Below are positions 33,739 to 45,715 of a stretch of DNA of 64,000 nucleotides, one piece after another. Below the pieces are notes generated by a model. It had not been told where the DNA came from, ran no database searches, and saw only the letters and a list, made by a program, of their open reading frames with translations. Source of the stretch: Acephala macrosclerotiorum (taxonomy: Eukaryota; Ascomycota; Leotiomycetes; Helotiales; Mollisiaceae); contig MU119207.1 in the NCBI GenBank assembly GCA_014904845.1, positions 310,001-374,000 of the forward strand, read 5' to 3'. A program made the translations under genes and the position numbers. Within the stretch, counting starts at the first letter, position 1. Every line of letters starts with the position of its first letter.

Positions 33739-35950
33739 CTAATCGCCTCCTTCATTAATCTTCTGCCCAGCTCCCTTCATCCGTACTGCACTTACTTTTG
33801 ATGCCGCTTCTGTGGTCGATTCCTTTTTATTCTGCGACATCCTCCGCTTTTCAGCCATTGGGTTCTTCAACTTCTTCAAACCCTCTTCAAACACTCTCCT
33901 CTGCTCCTCCAATTCCTTATTATACTCCTCTGCTTTCCTCTCCTCTTCTTCCTCCTCCCCTTCTAATACCACTGCTGACCATTTCCCCAGTCCTGTCCCG
34001 CCGTATATACAAGTCTCTTGAACATGTATCTCGGGCTCTGAATCTACCCACCCGCCAGGGGGACCGACAGGACGAGTGTCAATTATTCGGGGACAGGCCC
34101 GAGCAGTGATGCGCGGAAACAGAACAAAACAATCATTCTGGTCTGCAGGAATGCCCGCGTGCCACCCTTCAAGGCTCTTTGGGTCGAGGGTAAAGTCCAC
34201 GATGATTTCGCGTTCGTCGGTTTGAGCGGCATCCCATACGGACATAGCGGACACGGCGAGGCCGAGGAGGCTGCCACGGAAGTTAGGATGTAGCGAGGGC
34301 TTGACTAAGAGCGACAGGATATCCATGACCTTGTCGCTGAATACATGAGCGCGACTAGGTGTGGAGGCTGACGACGGCCGTACTGGTGGCGGTTGAGACT
34401 GGAGACCGCGCAGAGCGAGGGCCGTGCAAAGTCTTGCCGCACGAAGACCGCCGTTTTTACCGTAATATTCTGCTAGCCCTTCGGAGATCTTATCAAAAAA
34501 CAAGGCATATTTTGGGTCTTGCAGAGTCGCCTCAGAGGAGAGAGGCTGCCAGATAATGTCCCGGAGTTGAGCGGAGATGACCCGTTGTGCGTGTACAACA
34601 AGGAGCGTCGCGGAAGGCTCGCTACTTGAGATGGGCACAGAGGTAAAGTCTTTGTCAATCTTCTCAATTCTATCATGTATAGCTTTGAGATCCTGATGAT
34701 TAGTTAGTGTGTAGCACAGTTAAGTTTTAACGGGTAAACTGTACACTAGCATGCAGTTCTTTCATATACCGCGAGGATATGTCCTGAATGTCGCTCCGGA
34801 TCTTGAGAAACCTCTCTTTACTGTAAATTATTAGATCAACTTGCCACAATTGTGAAATCCAGATACCCACTAAAATTCATTCGTCTCGGCATTCAGTCCA
34901 AATTCATTCTCGGCCAATTTCAAATCTCTCTCCAACTTTTCGGCCTTTCCTTCGTAGACTGTTTTCAACATCTCGGCATCCTTGAACTTGCGCTCAACTC
35001 GATCCAGTTTACCTTTCTGCTCCTCCAGTTCCTGCAAAAGCTTCTCGTTCTTAGCTTCTAGTTCGGCTATTTTCTTCCTGTCATCATCTTGGCGTTCTTT
35101 CGTTTGCCTTTCCAGAATTTTCACGCGGTTTTCGTATATCTCGTTCTGTTCTTTCTTGAGATGCATCATTTGCTCTTGTAACTTCACCTTTTGCTCTGCC
35201 TCAGTTGCGCTCACCCTTTTACCAAACTTCTCTTTTTCTTCCTGCAATCCCTTCCTGCACTTCACAGCTTCCTCTTTTGCTATTTCCAGTTCTTTTCTTT
35301 CTTCTTCGATATCTGCCACTTTCGCAGCCAACTCTTCGTCTTTTTCCAGTTCGTCGGTTCGGAGTGTCTTAATCGTAGTCTTGTACTCCTTGCATCGCTT
35401 CGTCATTTCGAGAAGCTGCTGCCGGTTCCCGACAGCATCTTCTATGTCACGTTTCTGTCTGGTAAAGAAAGTCTGGACATTTTTCATAGCTTTCTGGCCT
35501 GCAACCATCTGAGTCTTCAACTCCTCGATGGCCTCAAGATATGGGCCGAAATTCGGGTTAGCTTGTGGATCGGACGCTCCTTGATCTTCGAGGTCTCCGC
35601 CGCTATGACTATCGTCCTGGGGGTCACCTCTCCCATTTCTACTCCGTGTTCCCCCGCCGCGAAATCCATTGCCGTTGCCTGCAATTGGCCCATCGTAGTC
35701 ACCGCCAGCCAAATCTTCCGAATTGAAGTTCCCTCCCCGCTTTTTGCTGCCCTTCCCCATACTATATAACGGTTCCTGCATTCCCAAATGGATTAGTTGA
35801 TCTCCTCGTTGAACAGCGGAATTGCCTCACCAGAAATCCTTTCTTGAAAGGGCGTGCGATATACTGTTTTACGGAGTCAATGTTTGCCTCAAGAGCTGTA
35901 ACTTCTCCGTTTCTAGCAACTGAGAATCTATGGTTGGGGAGTCGACCCAT
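33739..35950 (-). CDS. Coiled-coil protein of unknown function, 684 residues
   Basis: Four exons on the minus strand: 35950-35831, 35775-34871, 34820-34745 and 34692-33739. Introns are 55, 50 and 52 bp; all phases agree, giving FKKGFL-EPLYS, AETNEFY-KERFLK and KELHAS-DLKAIHD at the joints. After a short conserved start and a Gly/Asp/Asn-rich linker (residues 50-100), a long charged coiled coil fills about residues 110-390 (ERKELEIAKEEAVKC, LQELEEQKGKLDRVERKF). A more compact C-terminal region follows (VVHAQRVISAQLRDIIWQPL, YYGKNGGLRAARLCTALALR, IIVDFTLDPKSLEGW), and the last 70 residues are again charged helix. The layout suggests a structural or scaffold protein. No named domain recognised. 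Confidence 0.8.
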
Positions 35951-38671
35951 AGAACATCAACGAATTGGCTACTCAAGAATAGTATTATTTATGAGATTGA
36001 TTCTTTAAACTGAAAAGGCTGAACTGTGTGAGTTTAAAGAGTGATTTGATTTAAATTTTACGATAACAATGTGACCGCTTTGCGTGATCCAAGGTCACTG
36101 GTCTGTCCGCCCTACATGATAGCTGCCAGTGATCATGAGGCTTCGCCAGCCTCGCATCTTCTCAGATCCCGCCACCAACTCATATCCTCAGTCTTGCATT
36201 GGGTGCTCAAGGCCAGAGGAAGGACCATGATTCAATGAGCCGTTATTAACAGGCCACATAATTCTGCATGATGCGGTGCATCGATGGCTGCATGTTGGTG
36301 TGGTGCGAGAAAGTCGCCAATCATTGAGGTTCATGCAGTCTGCTCAATCAGAGCATCGGATGTCGTAACGCGTGTGCCGCGGCCAGACCGACTAGCCGAT
36401 TATCCTGAGCCAACTGGTCAACGTGCTTTTATGGATTTAATTCCTGGGCTCTCAGTGGCTCCATGCCTACGATTCGACGTATCAATATTTGAGTCAAGTG
36501 GTGAAGGGGCTTATCTTGGGTTGTCTATGGAAGTGTGGCAATACCCTGAAGTTTCCGACGGGCTCGTGAACGTCTTTGGTTATCGCAAATGCGCGCAAGA
36601 TTTGCTTTCTCTTGAGGCATAACTAGAAAGGTGAAACAAATAACAAGATTCATTTCCCTCGAATCGTGGCATGAAATGGCTAAGGAGGCACGATGATGAG
36701 GGCTAAGCAGCCTTGCAGAGGGAATGCTCATAGCCTATTTCGATATTAGCTTATCAATCTTAAAAGAAGCAACTTTACTTATTGCAAGGACAAGTAATGC
36801 CTTTGGTCCGGTATTATATACTATTTCCTGAAAGGCGTTGCAGGGACCGAGCGCTTTACATGAGCGAATAAGAGTTTCAACCTTTGAAATAGACCTTGGA
36901 TTAATATCCTTTGATATATGATACGAATGATAGCATAGAAGGGTAATAGTTTTAAAAAGAAAGGGCTTAATTATAAATCACTTCGCTTTAATTAATAAAC
37001 TGAATTAATTAAAGAATTATTAATATATAATAATTAATTAACGTGCCTTCGTTTCGTTCCTCGATCGGGTGGGGCGTAGCGCGGCTCGTACTTCGCGGGG
37101 CGCACCCCCACCTTCTCTTGTCTCTACGCTTGTCACGTTTGTCCTAAACTTTACCGAGAATAGCTACTATCTTAAATTTAATTTAAATCTATTTAACGAT
37201 CCAAGTTTCAAGTTAAAGGCTCTTTGTTTGAGCGTTTTATAAGCATTTGAAGCTAGAAATGATTCTCGTTGACACAAAGGGGGTGGTTCGCTTGGAAAAA
37301 AGTTCCTCCAGAGCCGGTTAAGCTGATAAGAGCCTCATACCAGGGGGACACCGCTGGGACCCCCGTCTCTTATATGATTTAATTGATCGCATTTCTCTTA
37401 AGGCAGATCCTGCCGGGCGGTGAAGGCCCTTCTCAACGGGCGCAAATCGCGATTTACAGCATTTCGTAGCTTCGATTTAAATTGCGCAATAACTACTAAT
37501 CCAAATAAGCTGTAATTAAAAATCTGAGCGATTCAAATATACTTTCAACTTATGATTCAAATATAAAAAGTTTAGAATGCTTATAAATATGTAGTTCTAA
37601 TTACAAAAATCGTAAAGTTTTGGTGTTCCTTCAAGTTTGGGTGCGGCAGCCTTAGCTGCCTAAGGTATCTTGGTTTTTTTTTCGACCAACCAAACGTCGA
37701 GAAATCGACTAGGATCAAAACATAGCATTCTTCACTTTTATATTTTATAGATTTTAATTTAATTTAACTTTTCAAAGTTGGTTTAATATATTTTATAAAA
37801 ATGGTTACAAGGAAAATTGATAGATGCAACTCCATTTGGACGTTTAATGGGAGAAAGCTTCAGGCAAATGTGAGTCCTCAGCCTATAGCATTGCATTGGG
37901 ACTCGCTTCTGCGAAGATGAACGACTTGAATGTGGGGCGCATAAAGGGGGCGAACACACGTGACCTGCTCAAAAACACTTTCATCTGCAACTTCGTGTCC
38001 CAGACAAAGCTGCAGTTCAGTCAAAATACCATATTCTGATAGATCAGGCGCCAAGACTCGTGCCCTCTATAAGGCTAGATTACAGCCGCAAAACACGTTC
38101 ATCTGCTAACGCGACGTCTTGTCCTTGACAAGGCCAATTTTACACAAGCACCCTCATCCGCTAGATGAATTTCATGGCCCTAGGAGGCCGCAGCAGCGCA
38201 AGGGTTTCTATTTATTGATACACTATAGTTGGTACCAGTGCATATTCAACGAGGCAGCAAACTTCAGAACACGCTCCTGTAAACATTGCGCGCTCATCGA
38301 AAGAGTTTGAAAACAGGCGAGACCGAAAAGGAGCAAGAACAGAGCCACTCGATTCCACACATTGTAACCATGGGGAAGCGAATTTCTCAGCACAGAAGGA
38401 AGTAGAGCCAACTCAAGCGTCGTCAAAAGTATCTATATGTACAATACCCGCCTATGCAACGCTTGCTCGAAGTAAAGTCATTATGTATCAGAAAAGCCTC
38501 CCCCAACCACGAGAATTATACTGGTCGCTCAAATGCCGTCCTTTTCATCATGAGATCTGTCAAGAATCCAGGCACACCCAGCAGTCTATCATATTGTATC
38601 CAACAGCCATCATACACACATCCAATTCCCCCCTTCCATTCCCATTCCTGTTAACCCTCCTGTACAGCAGC
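35951..38671. other. AT-rich gene-free block
   Basis: No credible gene. From about 36740 to 37860 the sequence is strongly AT-rich with TTAATTAA-type runs, broken by GC-richer islets at 37040-37140 and 37270-37480. The second islet has hairpin potential (ATAAGAG ... CTCTTAT around GGGGG/CCCCC). This looks like a decayed repeat after C-to-T mutation. Two loosely similar segments near 37970 and 38090 share CAAAA(A)CAC(T/G)TTCATCTGC. Confidence 0.55.
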
Positions 38672-41600
38672 CTAGTCTGCAACAGGCTCCTCAACCACAC
38701 CCTCATTAGCCCCTTCAATCACCCCACTAATTTTCGCCTCAACAACTAACTCTTCTACAGCATTCGGACGAAACTGCACAACAGGCGTCACTTTCAATCT
38801 CCTAACCGCCCTCCTCATCCCCTGAAGCACCGTGCGTTCCCTAACCAACATCTCCCTAACTAACTCCCTAACCGCCCTCTTCCCCATCCTCTCATGCAAA
38901 TCCTGCCACCCCGCCAACTCCGCCGCAACAACTTGCTGCGTATACCTCAACTCCTTCGCTAGTCCTTCGGCCTCCTCTTTCGTTCGTCTAACTTTATCTT
39001 CTTTTTCCTCGTTTAGACGTTGACGGGTTTCGTCTAAGAGGCCGAGAGGCCAGCGTGTGGAGCGGGAGAGGGAGTTGTAGTTCCTTTCTATGGATTTGCG
39101 GGAGGTGGTAATGGAGGAAATCAGGGAGGTGGGACGGGAGAGTGAGAGGAGCATTGCGATTATGGTGCTGTGGATGGAGAGGATTGTTGAGTGGAAGGTG
39201 GCGTAGGGGGAGGATGAGGAGGGGGCGAGGGTTGCGACGTAGGCTTCTAGAGCCGATAGATGGGTTGGCGGGAGACATTCGAGGGTTGAGAGGGCGCGGG
39301 ATGCTATTGTGTAGGCATCGTAGAGATCTGGGGATATTAGTAGATACCAGGATGAAAGGTGATTGTCTCTCTTACCGGTGGTGGCAGACCGCACCATATT
39401 GGCCCGCCGAGCAACACTCTTGGTAGAGTAGTTGACACTTCGGACCATATCTCTGGCGTGGTCCACAAATTGCTCAACATCTCGAATGTCTTCAATTGGT
39501 TCATACTCATCTCTTACATTGTCGGCCCTAACTTCGGCCTTCGCTTTGCTGCGCTGCTCCATCATATCGGCTTGAATGTCCGGGACAAGGAAGAATTCCC
39601 AGAGCATTTCATGAGTTGAAAATGTGGCGTGAGCAAGAAGGATCTTGAGGAATTGGTCCAATCGAATTTGGATGTCTCTCAAGACAGCTCTTGACGGCTT
39701 CGACGGAAGCTGAAACGGAGACCGCATTCCAGAGATGGAGGGCAACCACGAAGCAGGGTTTTCCAGCGCCAACAGCTTCGCGAGGTGCTCAAAATCTGCC
39801 AAAGAGCGTCTACAAGTCGTTACAGTATAGCTTTGATTCGCGGAAGGTGCTCCTGATTTCACCACAAGTCTTATAGTCGCATCCTCAACGAAGAATGATC
39901 GCACCACAGATGTGATTCGCCCATCAGCAGCGGCCTGACCGGCAAACAGAATTAGATCATCAATCCTGTTCCGTACTTCATCATCTTTAGCAAGTTCCAC
40001 GGCAGTAAGACCACGAAGCTCTTTGGCGAAGAAGTCTACTCTTGGATCACCAAACAATGCGCGAACCATGTCTATCCGTCCATACTTGCTAGCTACCATC
40101 AATGCGGTGAATTTCTTATCGTTGGTAGCATTGACATCAGAGTCACATTGGAGCAGGATCCTCAATGCAACTTGAGGATCGTTGACGATATGTAGGAGAG
40201 TGTTGCCTTTGGAGTCCACGTGGTCATCCAAGTGTAATGGCTGGTCGTCACCCTGAGAAGCTGCCGCTGCCGCTATACCAGCTTCTACCATTGCTCTGTA
40301 GTTGCCATGGTCGTAGGAACGACATAATGCGAACAGAGGTGTCTGGCCATTGCGGTCTTTTTGCCTCCATGGTAACAGTCGACCAACTCGTGGAATCAGT
40401 GTCGGAGCGTTGAACAGGTAGTGAGCAACGCTTCGACCTCTGATATCTTGTTTCGAAAGGTATTCAATGACTATGGCTTCTGACTGGGCGCGATAGACAA
40501 AATCAAGAATGATGTCGATCAACTCAGTATGGCTAAGCTGTACGGCTGCACTCAATAGAGTGGTACCTTCGTTGTTACAGTCCTCTAGGATCGCCTCTAA
40601 TGGGTAGTATTGACGCAGTGATAGCAGGTACTTCAGTGATTCTGGTTGCTCGTTCTGGATCGCCATCATCGGAACAGACTCTCCAAAAGAGTCCTCAGTT
40701 TGTGACAGACGCTCAATCGATGTATCGCCTTCTATGCCGCTGCTCATAGAATCAATGGTAGTCGCCCGCGAACGATAGGATACTTCTGACCCACTGGACA
40801 TACTTCTTGTATCCATCGTGACTTGCTTTGGCCTTCGTAAAGGAGGAAGGCGTTCTTCCTCATCATCGTCGTGGTGGTTCTGCCACGGGAAGACATGGGT
40901 AAGCGTAGATGCTTGCGATAATCTGCTCTTGCCTGATCTGTTCGACCTGGTGGATCCCCTTCTCGAGTGCCCGTTGGACGAGCTCCAAGGAGTATTTTCG
41001 TCAATCACTTCCTCGATAATTGCTCCGTTATCGTCGTCATCATCCGAGTGCTCTGTATCCGGTTCCATAATCTTGGCCATCTCTTTGACTTCGCCCCTCT
41101 TGGTCGCTTGCCAAAGTTTGTTGTTCCGTCGAGACGCCTTTCGCAACCCTCCTGAATCCCGGGCAAGATACGAAAGCACTGCTTCGAACGTACTCAACGC
41201 ATATCCCATCTCCCCACTTTCAACATCGTCGATGAAAATGAAATGGCGCATGTATAGTAATCGCGCCTGCAGATACCTGACCTGGGCCCTGATGACCACA
41301 ATCAAAAGCAGTGACACCAAAGTATCGGCATTGATGGTCAGGACGAGAGCAACCTTCTCGTTTGACGGAGCCTCTTCGTTCAAAGTCTCCTTCGGCACTT
41401 CTGTGAGCTGTGTGACTGTCTTCAGTGTGAGAAGTAAAATGTCCATCATTTGCTGAGGACTTCCAGCTACACCAAGCTTCCGAAACTCTTCAACAGCACG
41501 ACCGAGTCTCAATGTTAACTCGTGCTTCCCTCTCTGACCACCCTGAATGATAATCCCGACCTGGGAGATGTCGACGAATTCCATTTGCCTTATTTTCGAC

Positions 41601-42769
41601 TCCAGCTCCAGATCCTCTGCACGCTTCATAGCACATAACCTCGGATACAGAATAGTGTCATGAACTTGCTCAGTCACGTATCTCTCGATCAGGCGCTCAA
41701 CGACGGGTCCAGTAAGGTCTGTTGTCGCACCCAGAAGTGATAATTGTTGCTTATCTACCATCTGGAAAAGGTCAATCGCGGTAGTGACTGCTGTCTCCAA
41801 GGCTCCCCGCATGGCATCTTCATCGTCTTCAGCGAAGAAGTTCTCCATCGCAATCCGCCCAGCATGTCCATTCGGTCGAATGATGGGCACAGAACTCGTA
41901 CTATTCGACCGTGCTTTCTTCATCGCTGTAGCTATAGGCCCATCTGGCACTGGATCTGGTATGACCGCAGCAGAAGGAGGGGGAGGCAGAGGCTTGTCGA
42001 AGACCACCGTAAATTCCTTGAATAGTTTCTCCAGCCCTGGCTGCATCTGCCTCGCAATCATCGGGAAATTATTCAGTAAATCATTAAAGCTCTTGATATC
42101 CTTCTTCTTTGGCAAGCTGCTCGAACCAATCTCCAAAGACGTTGTTCGCGGAGGTAAGGCTGGCCTTCCATTTGGCATGCCTGTCGGAAGAATAGCTAAT
42201 GGGATCTTGACTTCATCGTATATACCTACCAAAGGCCTCGAGATATAGTATATGAGCCATTGACGCGGTTCAAGAGAGTCTGGATACCACAGTGTATCTG
42301 TCAAGAGCTGTGCTTGGTTGAGAGTCTTGAATCCTATAGCCCGTCAGTACCTCTCTTCCCCATCAGACCACCTACCCACCTTTATTGCTATAGACGTACG
42401 CATCCTTCACTACTACCGTTCTGCCATTGAGGGTTGTATACTGCTTGGCTTTCCCTCTAGTCTCTCGCATATTTGGGGCATCCTTCCCTCCCGCCGTGGT
42501 ATGGTTGGCTGGTACTCGCAGAACATGGCTTCCAAGGAATTCTTCTGATCCTGCGAGATCTGCGTAATGGACGCCAGACTCACGATCGCGGGAGGTAAGG
42601 AGGACTTCGGTAGTGGGGACAAGCAGAATCTGGAGACGTTGTTAGACTTGATAAAGGGCTCGGCGCAAGCTGTATAGCTTCGGAAGCTTACATGGTGATG
42701 AACGGGCGTACACTGCGACGGCAGAGCGCTCTTGAAGAAAGCACACAGGAATGGATTTAAGGGTTGCAT
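38672..42769 (-). CDS. VPS9-ankyrin-PX endosomal protein (Vrl1/VARP-like)
   Basis: Three exons, 42769-42692, 42629-42380 and 42333-38672, with introns of 62 and 46 bp; 1329 residues. The first two exons give a conserved start (ILLVPTTEVLLTSRDRESGV, RTVVVKDAYVYSNKG) that joins FKTLNQAQLLTDTLWYP. The VPS9 domain (about 310-505) has the core NADTLVSLLLIVVIRAQV and SGEMGYALSTFEAVLSYL. VPS9 domains activate Rab5-type GTPases. A Ser-rich acidic linker leads to ankyrin repeats (about 665-895: EGTTLLSAAVQLSH, RNGQTPLFALC, KGNTLLHIV, KFTALMVASKYGRIDMVRAL). A PX-like phosphoinositide-binding domain follows (920-1030), and a helical C-terminus (1050-1329) may be a BAR-like coiled coil. Yeast Vrl1 has this VPS9-ANK-PX order and works with a sorting nexin in endosomal transport. 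The gene is divergent from the deacetylase gene. Confidence 0.88.
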
Positions 42770-43756
42770 TCATTCGACATTCGCGCGGCGCATGAACAAA
42801 CTGTACGGCAGGGCAGCCTGCTACACAGAAGTCCAAGGATCCTGATGATCGCAAGCTTGCCGGATATGTTGACGGGAAGAAGGGAAACGGCCAAGGTCGG
42901 GACGCTGAACTATCGGATCATTGGTGTTCTAGTGCGCTGGTAAGGTCGTAGTCGCGAGTTTATATGGTGATGTTGTAGAACTCGAGGGGTTCGCAGCTCT
43001 AGAAGCTCTATCAAATGGGGGCCTGAATTGCTTCGTACTCCGTACCTGATGGTTCTCAAGCGGCCAGAAGCGCTCTCGAATTCCAGCATGTGAGTGGACC
43101 CTAGGCTGGCAGGGATCAGTTATGGCAGAGTCTTATCGCGAAAGCTGACTCAGCATTATCAGGTGTCCTTTCTTCACATCGACATTTTGGTCAAAATGTA
43201 CGAGTTACGCTGAGTAGATGATCAAGTTCAAAAGTCTTCGTCCACAGTTGGTCTTTCGCTCCATCAAGCTGAGATGGACAATCACAGCTTCAATCATAAG
43301 CTTGCAAGCACTGCCTACCATTGCTCTGTTTCCAGGATACACCGTACCGTCGACGCCATGAGCAACACCGGGAACGTCTTCTTCTCCATCAAAACTGCCC
43401 CTGAAAATGTTCACAGATACCACAACTCTTTATATCATTAAACATCTCTTTTCCTCTCAGCAGCGATAACGGCTTATCAATACACGCCGATATCGAAGTC
43501 AAGCCCATCTTTGGTACCCAATCCCCCACTATTGGAGCTCCCCACTTCTAGAGATATACTGTTGTATGACGGTCCTCCCCGCTATCCAGGTACTAGATAT
43601 AGATAGCTACTCCTCACTACAGTTAACTTTTTTAAGCTCTTCTTATCTCCTAGCTGCTTCATTGGCTTTCATCCCTATCTCTGTCCTCTTTTTTTCTCTT
43701 TCCTTCCCAGTTGACCTCAGCCTCTTCAAACTCGTCTTAGCAATTTCTATTTCACC
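42770..43756. promoter_or_regulatory. Divergent promoter region, VPS9 gene and deacetylase gene
   Basis: A 987-bp intergenic region between two divergent starts. CT-rich sequence at 43630-43750 immediately precedes the deacetylase start, as expected for a fungal core promoter. No other gene seen. Confidence 0.5.
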
Positions 43757-44851
43757 ATGGGAAAGAAGGTTCTCGTTGGCTACGGCATCGACATTGACGC
43801 TGTTGCTGGCTGGCTAGGAAGCTATGGCGGAGAGGATTCCTCTAGCGACATCAGTCGAGGCATGTACCCCTTTCTCAATCCTACTGTCCCCTCCTCTGCT
43901 CATCTCCACCTACGTCCTCCCAGTGTATTCCCCACATTGATACACCACCCCTCTAACAGCCACCAGGTCTCTGGGCAGGCACAATCGGCGTCCGCCGTCT
44001 CCTCAAACTGTTCAACAAAAACTCCATAAAAGGAACCTGGTTCATCCCTGGCCACTCCCTCGAAACCTTCCCCGAAGAATGCGCCCTAATCCGCGACAGC
44101 GGGCACGAGATCGGTCTCCACGGCTACTCTCACGAAAACCCCGCCGATATGACTCTAGAACAACAACGCGACGTCCTCGATAAAACCTACAAAATGCTCA
44201 CCGAATTCTGCGGCAAGCCTCCTCGAGGAAGTGTTGCGCCTTGGTGGGAAACTTCCAAAGAGGGAGCGGAGTTGCTGTTGAGTTATGGGATTGAATATGA
44301 TCATTCTATGTCTCATGATGATGCACAGATGTATTGGCTCCGCATCGGCGACGAATGGACGAAAATTGATTACAAGAAGAAAGCTGAGGAATGGATGAAA
44401 CCGTTGATCAAGGGAAAACCAACGGGATTAGTAGAGATTCCGGCAAGTTGGTATATTGATGATTTACCACCGATGATGTTCATCAAGACTGCGCCGAATA
44501 GTCATGGATGGGTTGATCCTAAGGTTGTGGAGCAGCTTTGGATCGATCATTTTGATTATTTCTATGAGAATTATGAGGAGTTTTGTTTTCCGATGACGAT
44601 TCACCCGGATGTTAGTGGGAGGCCGCATGTGCTCAAGATGCATCAAAGGTATGTTTTCCCGAGTCTGAATGAGGAGCAGTAGAGAGGGATGTAAGCTGAT
44701 AGGTGGGAATAGGATCATTGATCATATCAATAAGCATGAGGGTGTGGAGTGGGTTACATTTGAGCAGATGGTTGATGATTTCAAGAGCAAGAATACGCCA
44801 GAGGAGGGAGCCATCATGCCAGCGGCAGTTGGAGCAATGTTGAAGAAGTAG
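43757..44851 (+). CDS. Polysaccharide (chitin-type) deacetylase, NodB fold
   Basis: Three exons, 43757-43859, 43967-44648 and 44713-44851; 307 residues. Removes N-acetyl groups from chitin or related glycans. The motif-1 aspartates are in [12 protein letters not shown] (residues 12 and 14), and the metal-binding His pair is HGYSH (86 and 90). The [10 protein letters not shown] segment and [13 protein letters not shown] complete the active site of the PgdA/HP0310-like branch. There is no signal peptide, so the enzyme is probably intracellular or non-classically secreted, unlike classical secreted chitin deacetylases. Intron 1 (43860-43966) has a GC donor: only GAG/GCATGT to CCAG restores [15 protein letters not shown]. 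Intron 2 is GT-AG and joins HQR to IIDHI. The third exon ends in VGAMLKK. Confidence 0.9.
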
Positions 44852-44888
44852 AACAGCGAGTGAGCTGAATCATAATAGACAATTCTCA

Positions 44889-45382
44889 TCATTTTCTCGC
44901 AGAGAATTGAGCCGAACCTGCGAAATCTACAGAGACACCACTGGAGAAGTCTCCAAAATGCTCCTCCTTAATGCCTCTCCCGCTCCCCAAGCGGGCGATA
45001 TGTCTTCCAACTCTGCTAGTGCCGCCACGTTTCGCCGTGGTTCGATACCCGAAGGACTGTCTCGATAGGGACAGCCCCAGTTGCTTGCTTGTTCGGCTCG
45101 CCAAAAGCTGAGCTGACTTCAGAATGTTCTTGATCTGGCGGCCGCTCATCTTTTTCGAAGCTAAATATTCAAGATCTTTGTCACTGGTGCCTGAGTTTTC
45201 GTTCGTATTATCAGTTTCCTTAACACTCTTGTTAGCAATGGCAATGAAGTTCTGCTAGACAGCTTTCCTTGCTTCAAAATTGATCTCGGGGTAATTGATC
45301 GCAATGTGGATTCGCGAGCGGAAGGCGCTGTCAAAGGATGCCACTCTGTGGTTAGGAAGAGAACTCTTTCGTAATATTCGAG
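44889..45382 (-). pseudogene. AAA-type ATPase C-terminal fragment, broken
   Basis: Reads on the minus strand LEYYERVLFLT, then after a one-base frame change NHRVASFDSAFRSRIHIAI, NYPEINFEARKAV-stop-QNF and MSGRQIKNILKSAQLLA. This is the second half of the AAA module typical of fungal AAA proteins (sensor 1, arginine finger region RSRI, sensor 2 region GRQIKN). The stop is TAG at 45257-45255 where the family has Trp, a G-to-A change. Walker A and B motifs are not visible upstream, so the fragment lacks its ATP site. The last 86 codons are open but cannot act alone. It lies tail to tail with the deacetylase gene, 37 bp apart. Confidence 0.75.
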
Positions 45383-45715
45383 GCTACAAGACTTAATACA
45401 AATGATTTGAGATGGTCAATCGAAAGCGGAGATTTTAACGACTGTGGAACATTTCACCCAATGTCTCAAAAACGTTCACTCTGTTGTCTCGACAATCGCG
45501 AACAGATCTCTTCAGTAAATCGCAAATGTTGATGTCTTGTTTGGACTTGCCAGGCTTGCTGAGTTTGTCAACGCTGTGAGTATCCAGAGCTGTTCTTGGC
45601 TTGAGATAGACAATGAACACGTCACTCTACAATCACATCGTCTGGTTCGCGAACGCATCAACGTGATCGCTACTTAGAGAAAGGCATACGGTGGCTAGGA
45701 CTTATCCGCGAACGC

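Noticed and set aside
34982..35769. Ser/Phe/Leu-rich plus-strand frames
   Set aside because: Antisense shadows of the coiled-coil gene; typical of Lys/Glu-rich sequence read backwards.
36284..36622. 112-codon plus-strand frame in the gene-free block
   Set aside because: Some protein-like stretches (YLGLSMEVWQYPEV) but no intron, homologue or neighbour supports it; could be a relic, not enough to list.
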